Part shown: positions 38,135-47,262 of the stretch, piece after piece
How positions within the stretch are numbered: position 1 is the stretch's first letter
How the letters are laid out: each line of letters opens with the position of its first letter
NCBI RefSeq assembly: GCF_021026315.1
Contig: NZ_JAJNCX010000001.1
Span: 248,001-312,000 of the forward strand
Source: Rhizobium sp. C4
Lineage (GTDB): Bacteria; Pseudomonadota; Alphaproteobacteria; Rhizobiales; Rhizobiaceae
DNA length: 64,000 nt
Direction: 5' to 3'
Made by a program: the position numbers and the translations under genes
The notes under the pieces: generated by a model
Databases searched by the model: none
What the model was told of the DNA's origin: nothing
The model's input: only the letters and a program-made list of their open reading frames with translations

Positions 38135-38832
38135 GATCGCTCGGCGTCGTTCTTGCCATTCTGGGGATTGGTCTCGCCCTGCTTCTGTTCAACCACGGAA
38201 GCGGCCAGACCCTCGGGATGACGAATGACGATTTCGGGCATTTCATCTACCTGCTTCCGATTGCCATCATGATCGGTGCGGGCGCGGTCGCTTCACGCGG
38301 CCAGCTGCGCCGCAATCTCACCTATCTCGCCATATGGGCCGCCGTCGCCCTGGTCTGTGTCGGCGCTTACGTCTACCAGGATGAGGCCAAGCATGTCGGG
38401 CGGCGGATGCTTGCCGAACTGATGCCCGGGCATTCGGTGGTCCTGACCGGCCTCAACGGCGAGAATGAAGTGGTGATCCGCCGCACCCAGGGCGGTCACT
38501 TTGCGGTGAATGCCCATGTCGACGGAGAGCGCATCGGCATGCTCATCGACACAGGCGCCAGCCAGGTGACGCTGACCTATGAGGATGCCAAACGGGCCGG
38601 GCTGAAGCCGGAGAACCTTAATTTCTCCATGCCGGTGACAACGGCCAATGGCATGGCCAAGGCAGCACCCGTGACGATCCCGGAACTCGCCATCGGCCCC
38701 ATCGTGCGGAAGAATGTTTCGGCGGCTGTCGCGCAGGAAGGCCGGCTGGACACGAGCCTGCTCGGCATGAACTTCCTCTCATCGCTTTCGGCGGTGCGCA
38801 TCCAGCCGAATGAAATGCGGCTGATGGACTGA
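38131..38832 (+). CDS. TIGR02281-type clan AA retropepsin-like aspartic protease
   Basis: 233 residues with three N-terminal membrane helices (about 5-22, 38-55, 63-82) and a periplasmic retropepsin-like domain containing the active-site motif MLIDTGASQVTLTYEDAKRAGL (about 136-157), and a closing LLGMNFLSSLSAVRI. Such proteases act as membrane-bound dimers; substrates are unknown. Translationally coupled to the DUF1289 gene, a common alphaproteobacterial pair. Confidence 0.88.
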   Translation: MRSLGVVLAILGIGLALLLFNHGSGQTLGMTNDDFGHFIYLLPIAIMIGAGAVASRGQLRRNLTYLAIWAAVALVCVGAYVYQDEAKHVGRRMLAELMPGHSVVLTGLNGENEVVIRRTQGGHFAVNAHVDGERIGMLIDTGASQVTLTYEDAKRAGLKPENLNFSMPVTTANGMAKAAPVTIPELAIGPIVRKNVSAAVAQEGRLDTSLLGMNFLSSLSAVRIQPNEMRLMD

Positions 38833-38943
38833 TCCTCGAGTTTTCCACAGAGACGCAGTGGAACGCGGATCTATCGTCGCCGTATCGCTCACTTATCCGG
38901 CGCGTGTCATCCAAATGAAGCATTGAGCCGGTATCAAAGCCTC

Positions 38944-39055
38944 GCAGACGCTTTCGATTTTGCTTCCGGCCCCCGCTCCGGAATGGCGTCTGCAAGCTCT
39001 GACGCCCCCATCGTCACAGCACCCTTTCGAGGCCGGTCTTCCGGCCTCTTTTTTT
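38944..39055 (+). ncRNA. Candidate small RNA or structured 3' region with intrinsic terminator
   Basis: A nested hairpin, GCAGACGC (38944-38951) with GCGTCTGC (38986-38993) enclosing TTCCGG (38964-38969) with CCGGAA (38978-38983), is followed 35 bp later by a strong terminator (39029-39055). The block lies about 110 bp after the protease stop and its terminator works only on the plus strand. No promoter was identified, so a processed 3' UTR is also possible. No Rfam family was recognised. Confidence 0.45.
39029..39055 (+). terminator. Intrinsic terminator
   Basis: GAGGCCGG, loop TCTT, CCGGCCTC, followed by seven T. It ends either the protease transcript or the candidate small RNA. Confidence 0.9.
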
Positions 39056-39069
39056 GTCCGGCGTACAAC

Positions 39070-40239
39070 TCAATCCAGGCTGCAATAGCGGCGCCCCGAT
39101 TTGCGGCTGCGCAGGTCGAAATGGAAGTGGTCACCGTGATAGGGATCGCCGGGGCCGAGCACCGTGTTGAAATACTTGCAGGAGTCGGCCCGCACCGAGT
39201 TCAGCAGACCCTTCTGCCGGAACGAGAAGAAGCCGGGCTTGCGCACGTCGATCCCCTCGCCATTGTTCAGGATGATCTGGCCGACATCGATGGCGTTGCC
39301 CTTGGCGTGCTCAGACCACGGATTGCCCCGCTTCGAATTCATCGGGCGGCAGGAATAGGACGACATCTGCCGGATCGTATTGACGCCGGAGAAGTAGCGG
39401 ATGCGGGCCGTCGGCACGAGATCGTCCTTCACCCAGCGCGCGAACGTCACCGCCATGCCGCAGTTCAGCTTGGCGGCAGGAAGGATGCGCACGCCATTGA
39501 TCGACTGCACCTGCACGGGATAGTCGATCCCGCAACTCGGTCCATCGTGAATGCCGGGAATATCGGCATAGACGACGCCAAGCTTCTGCAGCGTCTGCCG
39601 GCAACTCTTCTCCGAGGCTGGCATGCCGCCGTGGCTTTCGGGAACGGACATCGGATCATTGAACCGGGGAATATAGGCGACCTTCTGTTCCTGAACCTCG
39701 GCCGGTCTGGCGACCGCGTCATCGACCGGAATGCTGCGGGTCTTCGACACGTCGCGAAGGTTGTCGGTCCCGACACCGTCAATTACCGGAGCGTCGACAT
39801 CGCCCTCGGCAATCTGGGGGCCCTGATCCTGCTGTCCCTGCTGCGCCGGTTGACCGGAAAAGCCGAAGAGCTTGTCCATGTCGACTTCGTTGCCTTTCGC
39901 GGCGGCGTTTGCCTCTGTCGCGGCGGGCAGCGGCTGGCTCGCCGCATCGTTCAGCGGCGCCTGCGATGGCGCCGTCTCCGGCAGCTCGATCAAGTCCTGG
40001 TTGGGGTTTGCCGCCCTCTGGCTGCGCTCGATCTTTCCAACCGGGCCTTCCAGAATGGGATAGGCCACGTTGCTCGAAGGCGACCTGACCGGCGCCAGCG
40101 GGACGGCATGGGTCTTCCCGCGCGGACCGATATCGGCGACCGACATCGGGTCGGAATCATAGCAGCCGGAGAGGATCAGGCAGGCAAGCGCCGCCGAGGA
40201 CGCGCTCCGCGCCAGAGAAGTCGAGAACACCATACTCAT
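39070..40239 (-). CDS. Extensin-like C-terminal domain lipoprotein
   Basis: 389 residues. A lipoprotein signal (ACLILSGC, lipidated Cys about 26), a disordered Pro/Gln/Ala region (about 30-190) and a C-terminal extensin-like domain (from about 205) with conserved cysteines. It holds WSEHAKGNAIDVGQIIL and GDPYHGDHFHFDLRSR, whose His, Asp and His match the zinc ligands of LAS-type peptidases (DD-peptidase-like), so a peptidoglycan-cleaving role is plausible. The start is either of two ATGs six bases apart. Confidence 0.85.
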   Translation of the reverse strand: MSMVFSTSLARSASSAALACLILSGCYDSDPMSVADIGPRGKTHAVPLAPVRSPSSNVAYPILEGPVGKIERSQRAANPNQDLIELPETAPSQAPLNDAASQPLPAATEANAAAKGNEVDMDKLFGFSGQPAQQGQQDQGPQIAEGDVDAPVIDGVGTDNLRDVSKTRSIPVDDAVARPAEVQEQKVAYIPRFNDPMSVPESHGGMPASEKSCRQTLQKLGVVYADIPGIHDGPSCGIDYPVQVQSINGVRILPAAKLNCGMAVTFARWVKDDLVPTARIRYFSGVNTIRQMSSYSCRPMNSKRGNPWSEHAKGNAIDVGQIILNNGEGIDVRKPGFFSFRQKGLLNSVRADSCKYFNTVLGPGDPYHGDHFHFDLRSRKSGRRYCSLD

Positions 40240-40402
40240 CTCTCTTCCAGACGCGGGATCGCAACACGCCGCCGATGTCTGTTACCGAGGTTATTGCGAG
40301 CATAAATCGAGGCGCATAAGCTCAGTCGCATGTGCAGCCGTCACGTTAGAGGCTAGCAACGAATGGTAAATGATACCTTTCGGTCACCGGATGGAGATAG
40401 CG

Positions 40403-40876
40403 ATGAGACTGATCCTGGCGAGTGTGATGTTCGTTGTTGCCGCAGGCGCGCAAGCCGACGATTGCAGCAAATGGGGCGCGTCCATGGAGGAAGGCGAAGG
40501 CGGCAGCCGCATGGTGGCACGCATCTGCAATGCAGCGGGCGGTGAGCTGACCATCGAATGCGGTGCGCCCGGCACGCTGGCGATGGCCTTCGGCCCGCCT
40601 GGCGGGTTTACACCGCCTGGTGACAATCCCGAGTTCGTCGGCCGGTTCTCGATCAAGGTCGGCTCGCAAAGCTTCGAGCGCGACATGACCTATGCCGACA
40701 TGGACAGCCTGCTTTATCTCGATCTGAAGAGCAAGGACGATCTCACCGCCGCATTGGGCAAGGCGGAGGCGATTTCATTCGCCTCGACCAAAGCCGGCAT
40801 TGCGGAAACAAAATTCCCGCTGAATGGAGCAGCTTCTGCGCTGAAAAAGGTCAAGGCAGCCTGCCCGCGCGGATGA
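40403..40876 (+). CDS. Hypothetical secreted protein
   Basis: 157 residues from MRLILASVMFVVAAGAQADD, a clear signal peptide of about 18 residues, six bases after a GGAG box. The mature part has cysteines near both ends (DDCSKWG ... RICNA ... IECGAP ... KAACPRG) and no family I recognise. Convergent with the GH3 gene, 13 bp between stops. Confidence 0.75.
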   Translation: MRLILASVMFVVAAGAQADDCSKWGASMEEGEGGSRMVARICNAAGGELTIECGAPGTLAMAFGPPGGFTPPGDNPEFVGRFSIKVGSQSFERDMTYADMDSLLYLDLKSKDDLTAALGKAEAISFASTKAGIAETKFPLNGAASALKKVKAACPRG

Positions 40877-40889
40877 CCCGAGTCTACGC

Positions 40890-43355
40890 TCAGCGGCCGA
40901 CGGAGAGCGTCCATTCCTGGTCCAGACGGAAACGGCAGGTGTGACGGATATCTTCCGCGCTTGCCGCAATCACGGCCTCGTATTCGCCGGCGTCGGCGAT
41001 GAAGCAGCGCGCGTCCTCGTCGAAGCGGCAAAGGTCCCGCAACGTGATGCAGAGATCCACCTGCTTCGCCTCGCCGGGTCCAAGCCTGATCTTGCGGAAG
41101 GCGCGCAGTTCCTTTTCCGGGCGCTCGACCTTGGGGGACACCGGGCGCACGTAAAGCTGGACGACGTCAGCCCCTGCCCGCTTGCCGGTATTCGTCACAT
41201 TCAGCGTCACCTTGAGACCATCATTGCCCATCGCCTCGGCGCTGATCTTCGGACGCCCCCAGGAGAAGCTTGTGTAGGACAGGCCGTGGCCGAAGGGGAA
41301 AAGCGTCTTGATCTTGCGCGTATCGTGATGGCGATAGCCGACGAAGACGCCCTCGCGATATTCGACATGCCCTTCCTTGCCCGGATAGACGAGCGGATCG
41401 CCGGTGATGGCGGAATTGTCTGACAGCTGCAGCGGGAAAGTCTGCGGCAGGCGGCCACCGGGTTCGGCAAAGCCGAAAAGCACGTCGGCAATCGCATTGC
41501 CGGCCTCCTGCCCGGGGTACCAGGACTGGAGCACCGCAGCGACGTCGTTGATCCACGGCATTTCGACCGGGCCTCCGGTCTGCAGCACGACGACGGTCTT
41601 GGAGTTGACTGCGGCAACGCGCGCAATCAACTCGTCCTGGCGTCCAGGCAGGCGCAGGTCCGGCAGGTCGTTACCTTCGGTATCCCACTCGCCCTCACGT
41701 CCGGCGAAGATGATGGCGACATCGCAGGCTTCCGCCCTCTTCAACGCCTCTTCGAACTCGGCGTCGCCAAGCGGCAGTTCGACGCCGATGCGGATCGCGT
41801 TAAGGTGAAGGCCGCCGTCGCCTGCAACCGGCGAACGGAACTCGGCGACGACCTGAACCGGCACCCCGGCCTTCAGTGCCACGGCGTTGCGAACCTCGTC
41901 ATTGCCGGCGGTGAAATAGTTGGCGCCGCGCGTCCAGCTGTCCCAGTTTTCGATCGTATCCTGTCCGGCAACCCTCAGGCGGGAACGGCCGGCGGAGACC
42001 AGCCCGAAGACATGTTCGCCATCGGCCTCCGGGGTGAAGGTGAAGGTGACGCGCGCGGAGAAGGCATTGATGTCGAACGTCTTGCTGATCGGGTCCATCC
42101 AGAAGCGTTCGGACATGTCGATGTCCTCGGCATGGACCGGCGCGCCCGAAAGATCGGTCGAGTTGAAATAGTCGATATGGACCGGGCCACGATGCAGCTT
42201 GACCAGGCGATTGTTGGCAACGCCCTTCACATGGAAGATGGCATTGGAGCCGGCAAGCGCCTTCCTGATGCCTTCGAGCGGCGTGACCGAGTAATGCGCG
42301 TTGATCTGGGCCGACCCGCCACCCATGATGCGCGCCTCTGCAGAATTGGGTCCGAGGACAGCAAGCGTCCCGGTCTCGTTCTTGTTGAGCGGCAGGACGC
42401 CGTTGTTCTTGAGGAGAACCGTGCCTTCCGCACCGGCGCGCCGGATCAATGCCCGGTGCTCTGGCCGGTCTTCGGCGATCTCTGCATGCATTTCCGGATT
42501 GGAGAAAGCGCCGACCCAGCGGATGAGATCCAGCATGCGACCTGCCGATTCCTTGACCTTGGCTGCATCGATCTCGCCGTTCTTGACGGCTGCGACGAGT
42601 TTCTCGCCACGATCGCGCGTCGGACCAGGCATTTCGAGATCGAGACCTGCGGCAACCGAGGCGACCGTCGAATGGGAGCCGAACCAGTCGGACATGACGA
42701 TGCCGTCAAAGCCCCACTCGACGCGCAGAACCTGCGTGAGAAGCCAGTGGTGCTCACTGGTAAAGGTACCGTTGAGGCGGTTGTAGGAGGACATGATGGC
42801 GCGCACGCCGGCGCGCTTCACAGCCGCCTCGAACGGCGGCAGGTAGAGTTCGCGCAGGGCCCGCTCGCCGATGTCGGAGGACATGGTGAAGCGTTCGATC
42901 TCGGATTCGTTGCCGACGAAATGCTTGATCGTCGCGGCAATCCCCTCGCCCTGGACGCCCTCGATATAGCCGACGGCGATTTCAGAGGTCAGAAACGGGT
43001 CTTCCGAATAGCATTCGAAATTGCGGCCGTTGAGGCCCGAGCGGTGAATGTTGACCGTCGGGGCAAGAAGCACGCGGGCGGATTTCGACTTCGCCTCTTC
43101 CGCCAGCGCCTTGCCGATGGCACGCGCCAGCGCCGGATCGAAGCTGGAGCCGATGGAGATCGCGCAGGGGAAACAGGCAGACTTGACGCCACCGACCAGC
43201 GAGCCCGAACCGCGCGCACCGTTCGGTCCGTCCGAGACCTTGATCTTCGGTATCTTCAGCCGTGGAATCGCAACTGTCGTCCAGAAATCAGCACCAGACA
43301 GCAGGGCAGCCTGCTCTTCGAGTGTCATCTTCGCCAGCAGGTTATCAACGGCCAA
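40890..43355 (-). CDS. GH3 beta-glucosidase with PA14 insertion
   Basis: 821 residues; cytoplasmic-looking (no signal peptide). GH3 N-domain with KVSDGPNGARG, KHFVGNESE, and the nucleophile Asp223 in GFDGIVMSDWFGSHST; a C-domain interrupted by a PA14 domain (about 375-525); a fibronectin-III-like end (RAGADVVQLYVRP). This matches the Agrobacterium Cbg1 (coniferin beta-glucosidase) layout. The start is TTG at 43355, five bases after a perfect AGGAGG; the frame is open for nine further codons to an ATG without such a site. A LacI-type operator lies upstream. Confidence 0.9.
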   Translation of the reverse strand: MAVDNLLAKMTLEEQAALLSGADFWTTVAIPRLKIPKIKVSDGPNGARGSGSLVGGVKSACFPCAISIGSSFDPALARAIGKALAEEAKSKSARVLLAPTVNIHRSGLNGRNFECYSEDPFLTSEIAVGYIEGVQGEGIAATIKHFVGNESEIERFTMSSDIGERALRELYLPPFEAAVKRAGVRAIMSSYNRLNGTFTSEHHWLLTQVLRVEWGFDGIVMSDWFGSHSTVASVAAGLDLEMPGPTRDRGEKLVAAVKNGEIDAAKVKESAGRMLDLIRWVGAFSNPEMHAEIAEDRPEHRALIRRAGAEGTVLLKNNGVLPLNKNETGTLAVLGPNSAEARIMGGGSAQINAHYSVTPLEGIRKALAGSNAIFHVKGVANNRLVKLHRGPVHIDYFNSTDLSGAPVHAEDIDMSERFWMDPISKTFDINAFSARVTFTFTPEADGEHVFGLVSAGRSRLRVAGQDTIENWDSWTRGANYFTAGNDEVRNAVALKAGVPVQVVAEFRSPVAGDGGLHLNAIRIGVELPLGDAEFEEALKRAEACDVAIIFAGREGEWDTEGNDLPDLRLPGRQDELIARVAAVNSKTVVVLQTGGPVEMPWINDVAAVLQSWYPGQEAGNAIADVLFGFAEPGGRLPQTFPLQLSDNSAITGDPLVYPGKEGHVEYREGVFVGYRHHDTRKIKTLFPFGHGLSYTSFSWGRPKISAEAMGNDGLKVTLNVTNTGKRAGADVVQLYVRPVSPKVERPEKELRAFRKIRLGPGEAKQVDLCITLRDLCRFDEDARCFIADAGEYEAVIAASAEDIRHTCRFRLDQEWTLSVGR

Positions 43356-43400
43356 TGCTACCTCCTGCCACTCACGCGGCATGTCAGTTTCAGTTATGAA

Positions 43401-43414
43401 CTAAAACGTTTCAG
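43401..43414. promoter_or_regulatory. LacI-family-type operator upstream of the GH3 gene
   Basis: CTAAAACGTTTCAG is a 14-bp near-perfect palindrome with the central CG typical of LacI/PurR-family operators, 46 bp upstream of the TTG start. No LacI gene is present in the window. Confidence 0.5.
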
Positions 43415-43537
43415 GGACGCCCTCTTTAACCGCATCGACCCCGCATTTCAATCTAATGGCGGAAATCGCCGCCTCGAATTTGACTTGGAGATCGTGTCAA
43501 GCGATCCTCAACACATTGAAGAATCGTGGAGAATGAC

Positions 43538-43927
43538 ATGCCGGATACGCTCGGACCGAAGGGTGAATTGACGCTGAGAACGCTCGCCATGCCGGGCGAC
43601 GCGAACGCGGCGGGCGACATTTTCGGCGGCTGGGTGATGGCGCAGATGGACCTTGCCTGCGGCATCCGCGCCGCCGAGCGCGCCAGGGGCCGTGTGGTCA
43701 CTGCAGCCGTCAAGGAAATGGCCTTTGCCATGCCGGTGAAGATCGGCGACACGCTCTGCGTCTATTCGGACATCCAGGCCGTTGGCCGGACATCGATCAC
43801 GCTGAATGTCGAGGTCTGGGCGCAGCGCTATCTCAGCGACCGCATGGAAAAGGTGACCAACGCCATCTTCATCATGGTGGCGCTCGACAAGGACGGCAAG
43901 CCGACGCCCGTCCCGGCGGAAGCGTGA
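43538..43927 (+). CDS. Acyl-CoA thioesterase (YciA-like hotdog)
   Basis: 129 residues with the acyl-CoA hydrolase pattern TLAMPGDANAAGDIFGGWVMAQMDLACGI and VTAAVKEMAFAMPVKIGDTLCVY. Hydrolyses acyl-CoA to free acid and CoA. ATG at 43538 has GGAG six bases upstream; an in-frame ATG four codons earlier overlaps that box. The P450 gene follows by 10 bp and is likely co-transcribed. Confidence 0.92.
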   Translation: MPDTLGPKGELTLRTLAMPGDANAAGDIFGGWVMAQMDLACGIRAAERARGRVVTAAVKEMAFAMPVKIGDTLCVYSDIQAVGRTSITLNVEVWAQRYLSDRMEKVTNAIFIMVALDKDGKPTPVPAEA

Positions 43928-43937
43928 GGCGGATCCC

Positions 43938-45176
43938 GTGCAGAACTTTCTGACCATCGACAAGGCAAGCGCCGAAGTCTCTCTCGACGCACGCCATCCC
44001 GGCTTCTACCAGAACCCCAATCCCGCCTATGCGGCGCTGATCGATATCGGCCCGGCCTTTTACTGGCGGGAGCAGAAGCAATGGTATTTCACGCGCTATG
44101 ATGCCGTGAATGCGCTCCTGCGTGACCGTCGCTTCGGGCGGCAGATCACCCATATCATGAGCCGCGAGGAAGCAGGCCTTGGGCCGGCCGATCCGAAGCT
44201 CGCCGATTTTGATCGCGCCGAATCGAAATCGCTCCTCGAACTGGAGCCGCCGGAGCACACGCGGCTGCGCACGCTGGTCAACCGCGCCTTCGTTTCGCGC
44301 CATATCGAGAAGTTGCGGCCGGAGATCGCGGCGCTGGCCCACAGCCTGATCGACGGGTTCCAGCCGAAGGGAGAGGTTGAACTCCTCAACGCCTTTGCCG
44401 AGATCGTGCCGGTGACGGTGATCGCCCGCATGATCGGCGTTCCGGACGACATGTGCCGGCAATTGCTCGACTGGTCGCATGATTATGTCCGCATGTACCA
44501 GTTTGGCCGCACGGCAGAGGACGAGGCGCGCGCCAATCAGGCGTCGCGCGAGTTCGCAGACTATGTCCTAAAGCTTGCCGCCGAAAAGCGCGCCAACCCG
44601 CAGGATGATCTGCTGAGCCTCATGGTTCAGCCGGCGCGCGACGGGCAGTATCTGACGGAAGAAGAGCTCGTCTCGACAACGATCGTGCTGCTCAATGCAG
44701 GTCACGAAGCGACCGTTCATCAGATCGGCAATGCGGTGAACATCATTCTCGGCAGCGGGCTCGACCCCAAGTCACTCACCAGTGATGAGGCGACGACGGA
44801 GCGGCTGGTCGAGGAATGTTTCCGCATTTCGGCCCCGGTGCATATCTTCGAGCGCTGGGCGCTGGAGGATGTCGAGGTCTTCGGGCATTCGTTCAAGAAG
44901 GGCGACAAGGTGGGACTGATCCTCGCCGCCGCCAATCTCGATCCGGCAAAGTTTCCCGATCCCCTCGCCTTCAAGCCGCAGCGCGATGAAGGACAGAACC
45001 TCTCATTTGGTGCCGGCATTCACTTCTGCATCGGCGCGCCGCTGGCGCGGCTGGAGATGAACACCGTTCTGCCCATCCTCTTCGATCGCCTGCCGGGTCT
45101 GCGTCTGGCAGAAACGCCTGAGGTCAAGGATGTGTATCACTTCCATGGGCTGGAGACGTTGAAGCTTTCATGGTGA
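43938..45176 (+). CDS. Cytochrome P450
   Basis: 412-residue soluble bacterial P450. I-helix LLNAGHEATVHQIGN with the oxygen-activating Ala-Gly-x-x-Ala-Thr, ExxR in EECFR, and the heme-binding FGAGIHFCIGAPLAR with Cys364. GTG start. The substrate is unknown; no ferredoxin or reductase gene is adjacent. Forms an apparent two-gene unit with the thioesterase. Its last 53 bp overlap the convergent LysR gene. Confidence 0.94.
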   Translation: MQNFLTIDKASAEVSLDARHPGFYQNPNPAYAALIDIGPAFYWREQKQWYFTRYDAVNALLRDRRFGRQITHIMSREEAGLGPADPKLADFDRAESKSLLELEPPEHTRLRTLVNRAFVSRHIEKLRPEIAALAHSLIDGFQPKGEVELLNAFAEIVPVTVIARMIGVPDDMCRQLLDWSHDYVRMYQFGRTAEDEARANQASREFADYVLKLAAEKRANPQDDLLSLMVQPARDGQYLTEEELVSTTIVLLNAGHEATVHQIGNAVNIILGSGLDPKSLTSDEATTERLVEECFRISAPVHIFERWALEDVEVFGHSFKKGDKVGLILAAANLDPAKFPDPLAFKPQRDEGQNLSFGAGIHFCIGAPLARLEMNTVLPILFDRLPGLRLAETPEVKDVYHFHGLETLKLSW

Positions 45177-46044
45177 CCTCGCGGGCGAGATCGAGCCAGG
45201 CCTTGGCGGCGAAGGAGAGATAGCCACCACGGCGCCAGACCCATGCCATGTGCCAGTTCATCGCCGGCGAATGGACCGGGACGTGAACCACGCCGGGGCG
45301 CACGCGCAGATCGGCAATCAGACGCGGCAAAAAGCCGACGCCGAGGCCTGCACCGACCAGTTCGACGATGAAGTTGATCTGGCCGCTGCGGGCCGCAATG
45401 GTCGGCTCGAAACCAGCCTCACGACAGCCTTCCAGAATGATCGGATTGAGCGCGAAGCCGCTGTCGAAAAAGATGAGCGGCATGTCCTTCAGCTCCTCAA
45501 GGGCGATCTCGGGCCGCCTTGACAGCGGATGGCCCTCCGCGATCAGGACGTGAAGCGGCTCGCGCGTCACCTCCTGCCAATCGAGCGCCTCGGGAACCGG
45601 CAGCAGCGATGCGCCGAGATCGACCTCGCCCGCCAGCACCATTTCCTCCAGCCGCCGGCTGCCGTGCTCGACCAACTGGATTTCAATGTCCGGATGGCGG
45701 GTGCGGTACTCTGCGAAAATGGGCGCGAAAAGGATGTCGCTGCCGATGGGCGGCAGGCCGAGGCGCAGCGCGCCACGCTTGAGGCCCTTCAGTTCCGACA
45801 GTTCCGTCAGTAGGTCTTCGCGCTGGGTCAGCATGGTCTGAGCATGCCGGAAGGCCACGCGCCCGGCATCCGTCAGCGCCGGCTTGTGGCCTGACCTGTC
45901 GATCAGCGCGAAACCCAGCTCGTCTTCCAGCTGCCGCACCGCCTTGCTCACTGCCGACTGCGTCAGGAAGACCGTCTTGCCGGCCTGAGAGAAGCCACCC
46001 TGGCGGATAACCTCGGTGAAGACGCGCAATGCCCGCAGCTCCAT
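45124..46044 (-). CDS. LysR-family regulator, probable controller of the LrgA/LrgB genes
   Basis: 306 residues: HTH MELRALRVFTEVIRQGGFSQAGKTVFLTQSAVSKAVRQLEDELGFALIDR and a LysR ligand domain (from about 92, RGALRLGLPPIGSD). It is divergent from the LrgA/LrgB pair, the same arrangement as CidR-cidAB. The inverted repeat ATGAG-N14-CTCAT at 46071-46094 lies in the shared promoter region and is a possible binding site. Confidence 0.9.
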   Translation of the reverse strand: MELRALRVFTEVIRQGGFSQAGKTVFLTQSAVSKAVRQLEDELGFALIDRSGHKPALTDAGRVAFRHAQTMLTQREDLLTELSELKGLKRGALRLGLPPIGSDILFAPIFAEYRTRHPDIEIQLVEHGSRRLEEMVLAGEVDLGASLLPVPEALDWQEVTREPLHVLIAEGHPLSRRPEIALEELKDMPLIFFDSGFALNPIILEGCREAGFEPTIAARSGQINFIVELVGAGLGVGFLPRLIADLRVRPGVVHVPVHSPAMNWHMAWVWRRGGYLSFAAKAWLDLAREVTMKASTSPAHGSDTHP

Positions 46045-46141
46045 GACTATTCCAATCAGGACTTACATTCATGAGATCAATTCATTTTACTCATATCGCA
46101 GTGCAGCATATATTTCCAGCACGAAATCAGGAGCCATAGAG

Positions 46142-46564
46142 ATGACAACGCGCCAAATCACACTCTCCGTCCGTCGGATGATGCATGTCAGCGCCGTATT
46201 CCAGATCGCTCTGCTCATTCTCATCTGGCAGGCCGGCGAAGCCGTCGTCCACCTTCTCGGTCTTCCGGTTCCCGGCAGCGTGATCGGGCTGTTTTTCGTT
46301 CTGGGCCTTCTGGCCACCGGCCGCATCAACATTGTCAGCCTGCGCAGCGGTGCGAAGTTCCTTCTGGCCGAAATGCTGCTCTTCTTCATTCCAGCGGTTC
46401 TGGCGGTGCTCGACCATCGCGAATTCCTGGGCCTGCTCGGCGTCAAGATTTTCGCCGTCATTCTGGTTGGCGCAACCATGGTCATGATCGTCACGGCGCT
46501 CGCCGTCGATGTCAGCTACCGCCTGATGATGAGGGTTGGAGACCGTCATGCCCGCGCTCATTGA
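46142..46564 (+). CDS. CidA/LrgA-family membrane protein
   Basis: 140 residues, about four membrane helices, with the family motif AVVHLLGLPVPGSVIGLFFVLGLL and AKFLLAEMLLFFIPAVLAVL. Holin-like proteins of this family are linked to murein hydrolase export, overflow metabolism or pyruvate uptake depending on species. AGGAG lies eight bases before the ATG. Overlaps the next gene by 17 bp. Confidence 0.92.
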   Translation: MTTRQITLSVRRMMHVSAVFQIALLILIWQAGEAVVHLLGLPVPGSVIGLFFVLGLLATGRINIVSLRSGAKFLLAEMLLFFIPAVLAVLDHREFLGLLGVKIFAVILVGATMVMIVTALAVDVSYRLMMRVGDRHARAH

Positions 46565-47249
46565 AACAATTCTCGCCAGTATCTTCTGGCCTGCCGCGAC
46601 GATCGGCATCTACCTCGCCGCCCGCCAGGTCTACCGTCGCCATCCGAGCCCCTGGCTGTCGCCGCTGCTGGTCGCGCCGGTTCTGCTGATCATCCTCGCC
46701 CTGATCCTGAAGCAGAGCTACACGCAATATATTCATGTCACGCATTGGCTGGTCGCCATGCTGGGGCCTGCGACAGTTGCGTTCGCTGTTCCGATCTACG
46801 AACAGCGCGCCACAATCCGCCGCTACTGGCCGGCGCTCGCCTTCGGCGTTGTCGTCGGCAGCACGACCGCCATGGTCACCGCCTGGGGACTTGCAAGCCT
46901 GCTCAGCATTGACGGAACGCTGCGGCTCAGCCTGATGGCGCGCTCGTTCAGCACGCCGTTTGCGATGACGGTGTCGAAGGATATTGGCGGCGTGCCGGAT
47001 CTGACGGCGATCTTCGTGGTCGTCACGGGCGTCATCGGCGCGGCTCTCGGCGATGTCCTCATGAACATTCTACCGCTCAAGTCGGCCATGGCCCGCGGCG
47101 CGCTTTTCGGCATGGGCGCGCATGGTGCCGGTGTTGCCCGCGCCAACCAGATCGGCCGCGAGGAAGGCTCGATCGCCAGCCTGGTGATGGTTCTGGTCGG
47201 TCTGGTGAACGTGCTGTTTGCACCGGTGCTGAGCATCTTGCTGCGCTAG
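46548..47249 (+). CDS. LrgB-family membrane protein
   Basis: 233 residues, about six to seven helices, with the LrgB signature ARSFSTPFAMTVSKDIGGVPDLTAIFVVVTGVIGA and GALFGMGAHGAGVARANQIG. Obligate partner of the LrgA-like protein; the coding overlap indicates translational coupling. Confidence 0.93.
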   Translation: MPALIETILASIFWPAATIGIYLAARQVYRRHPSPWLSPLLVAPVLLIILALILKQSYTQYIHVTHWLVAMLGPATVAFAVPIYEQRATIRRYWPALAFGVVVGSTTAMVTAWGLASLLSIDGTLRLSLMARSFSTPFAMTVSKDIGGVPDLTAIFVVVTGVIGAALGDVLMNILPLKSAMARGALFGMGAHGAGVARANQIGREEGSIASLVMVLVGLVNVLFAPVLSILLR

Positions 47250-47262
47250 TCTAGACTCAGCG

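Noticed and set aside
41805-43571. Plus-strand open frame of 588 codons opposite the GH3 gene
   Set aside because: Antisense shadow; no domain, whereas the GH3 frame has all catalytic motifs.
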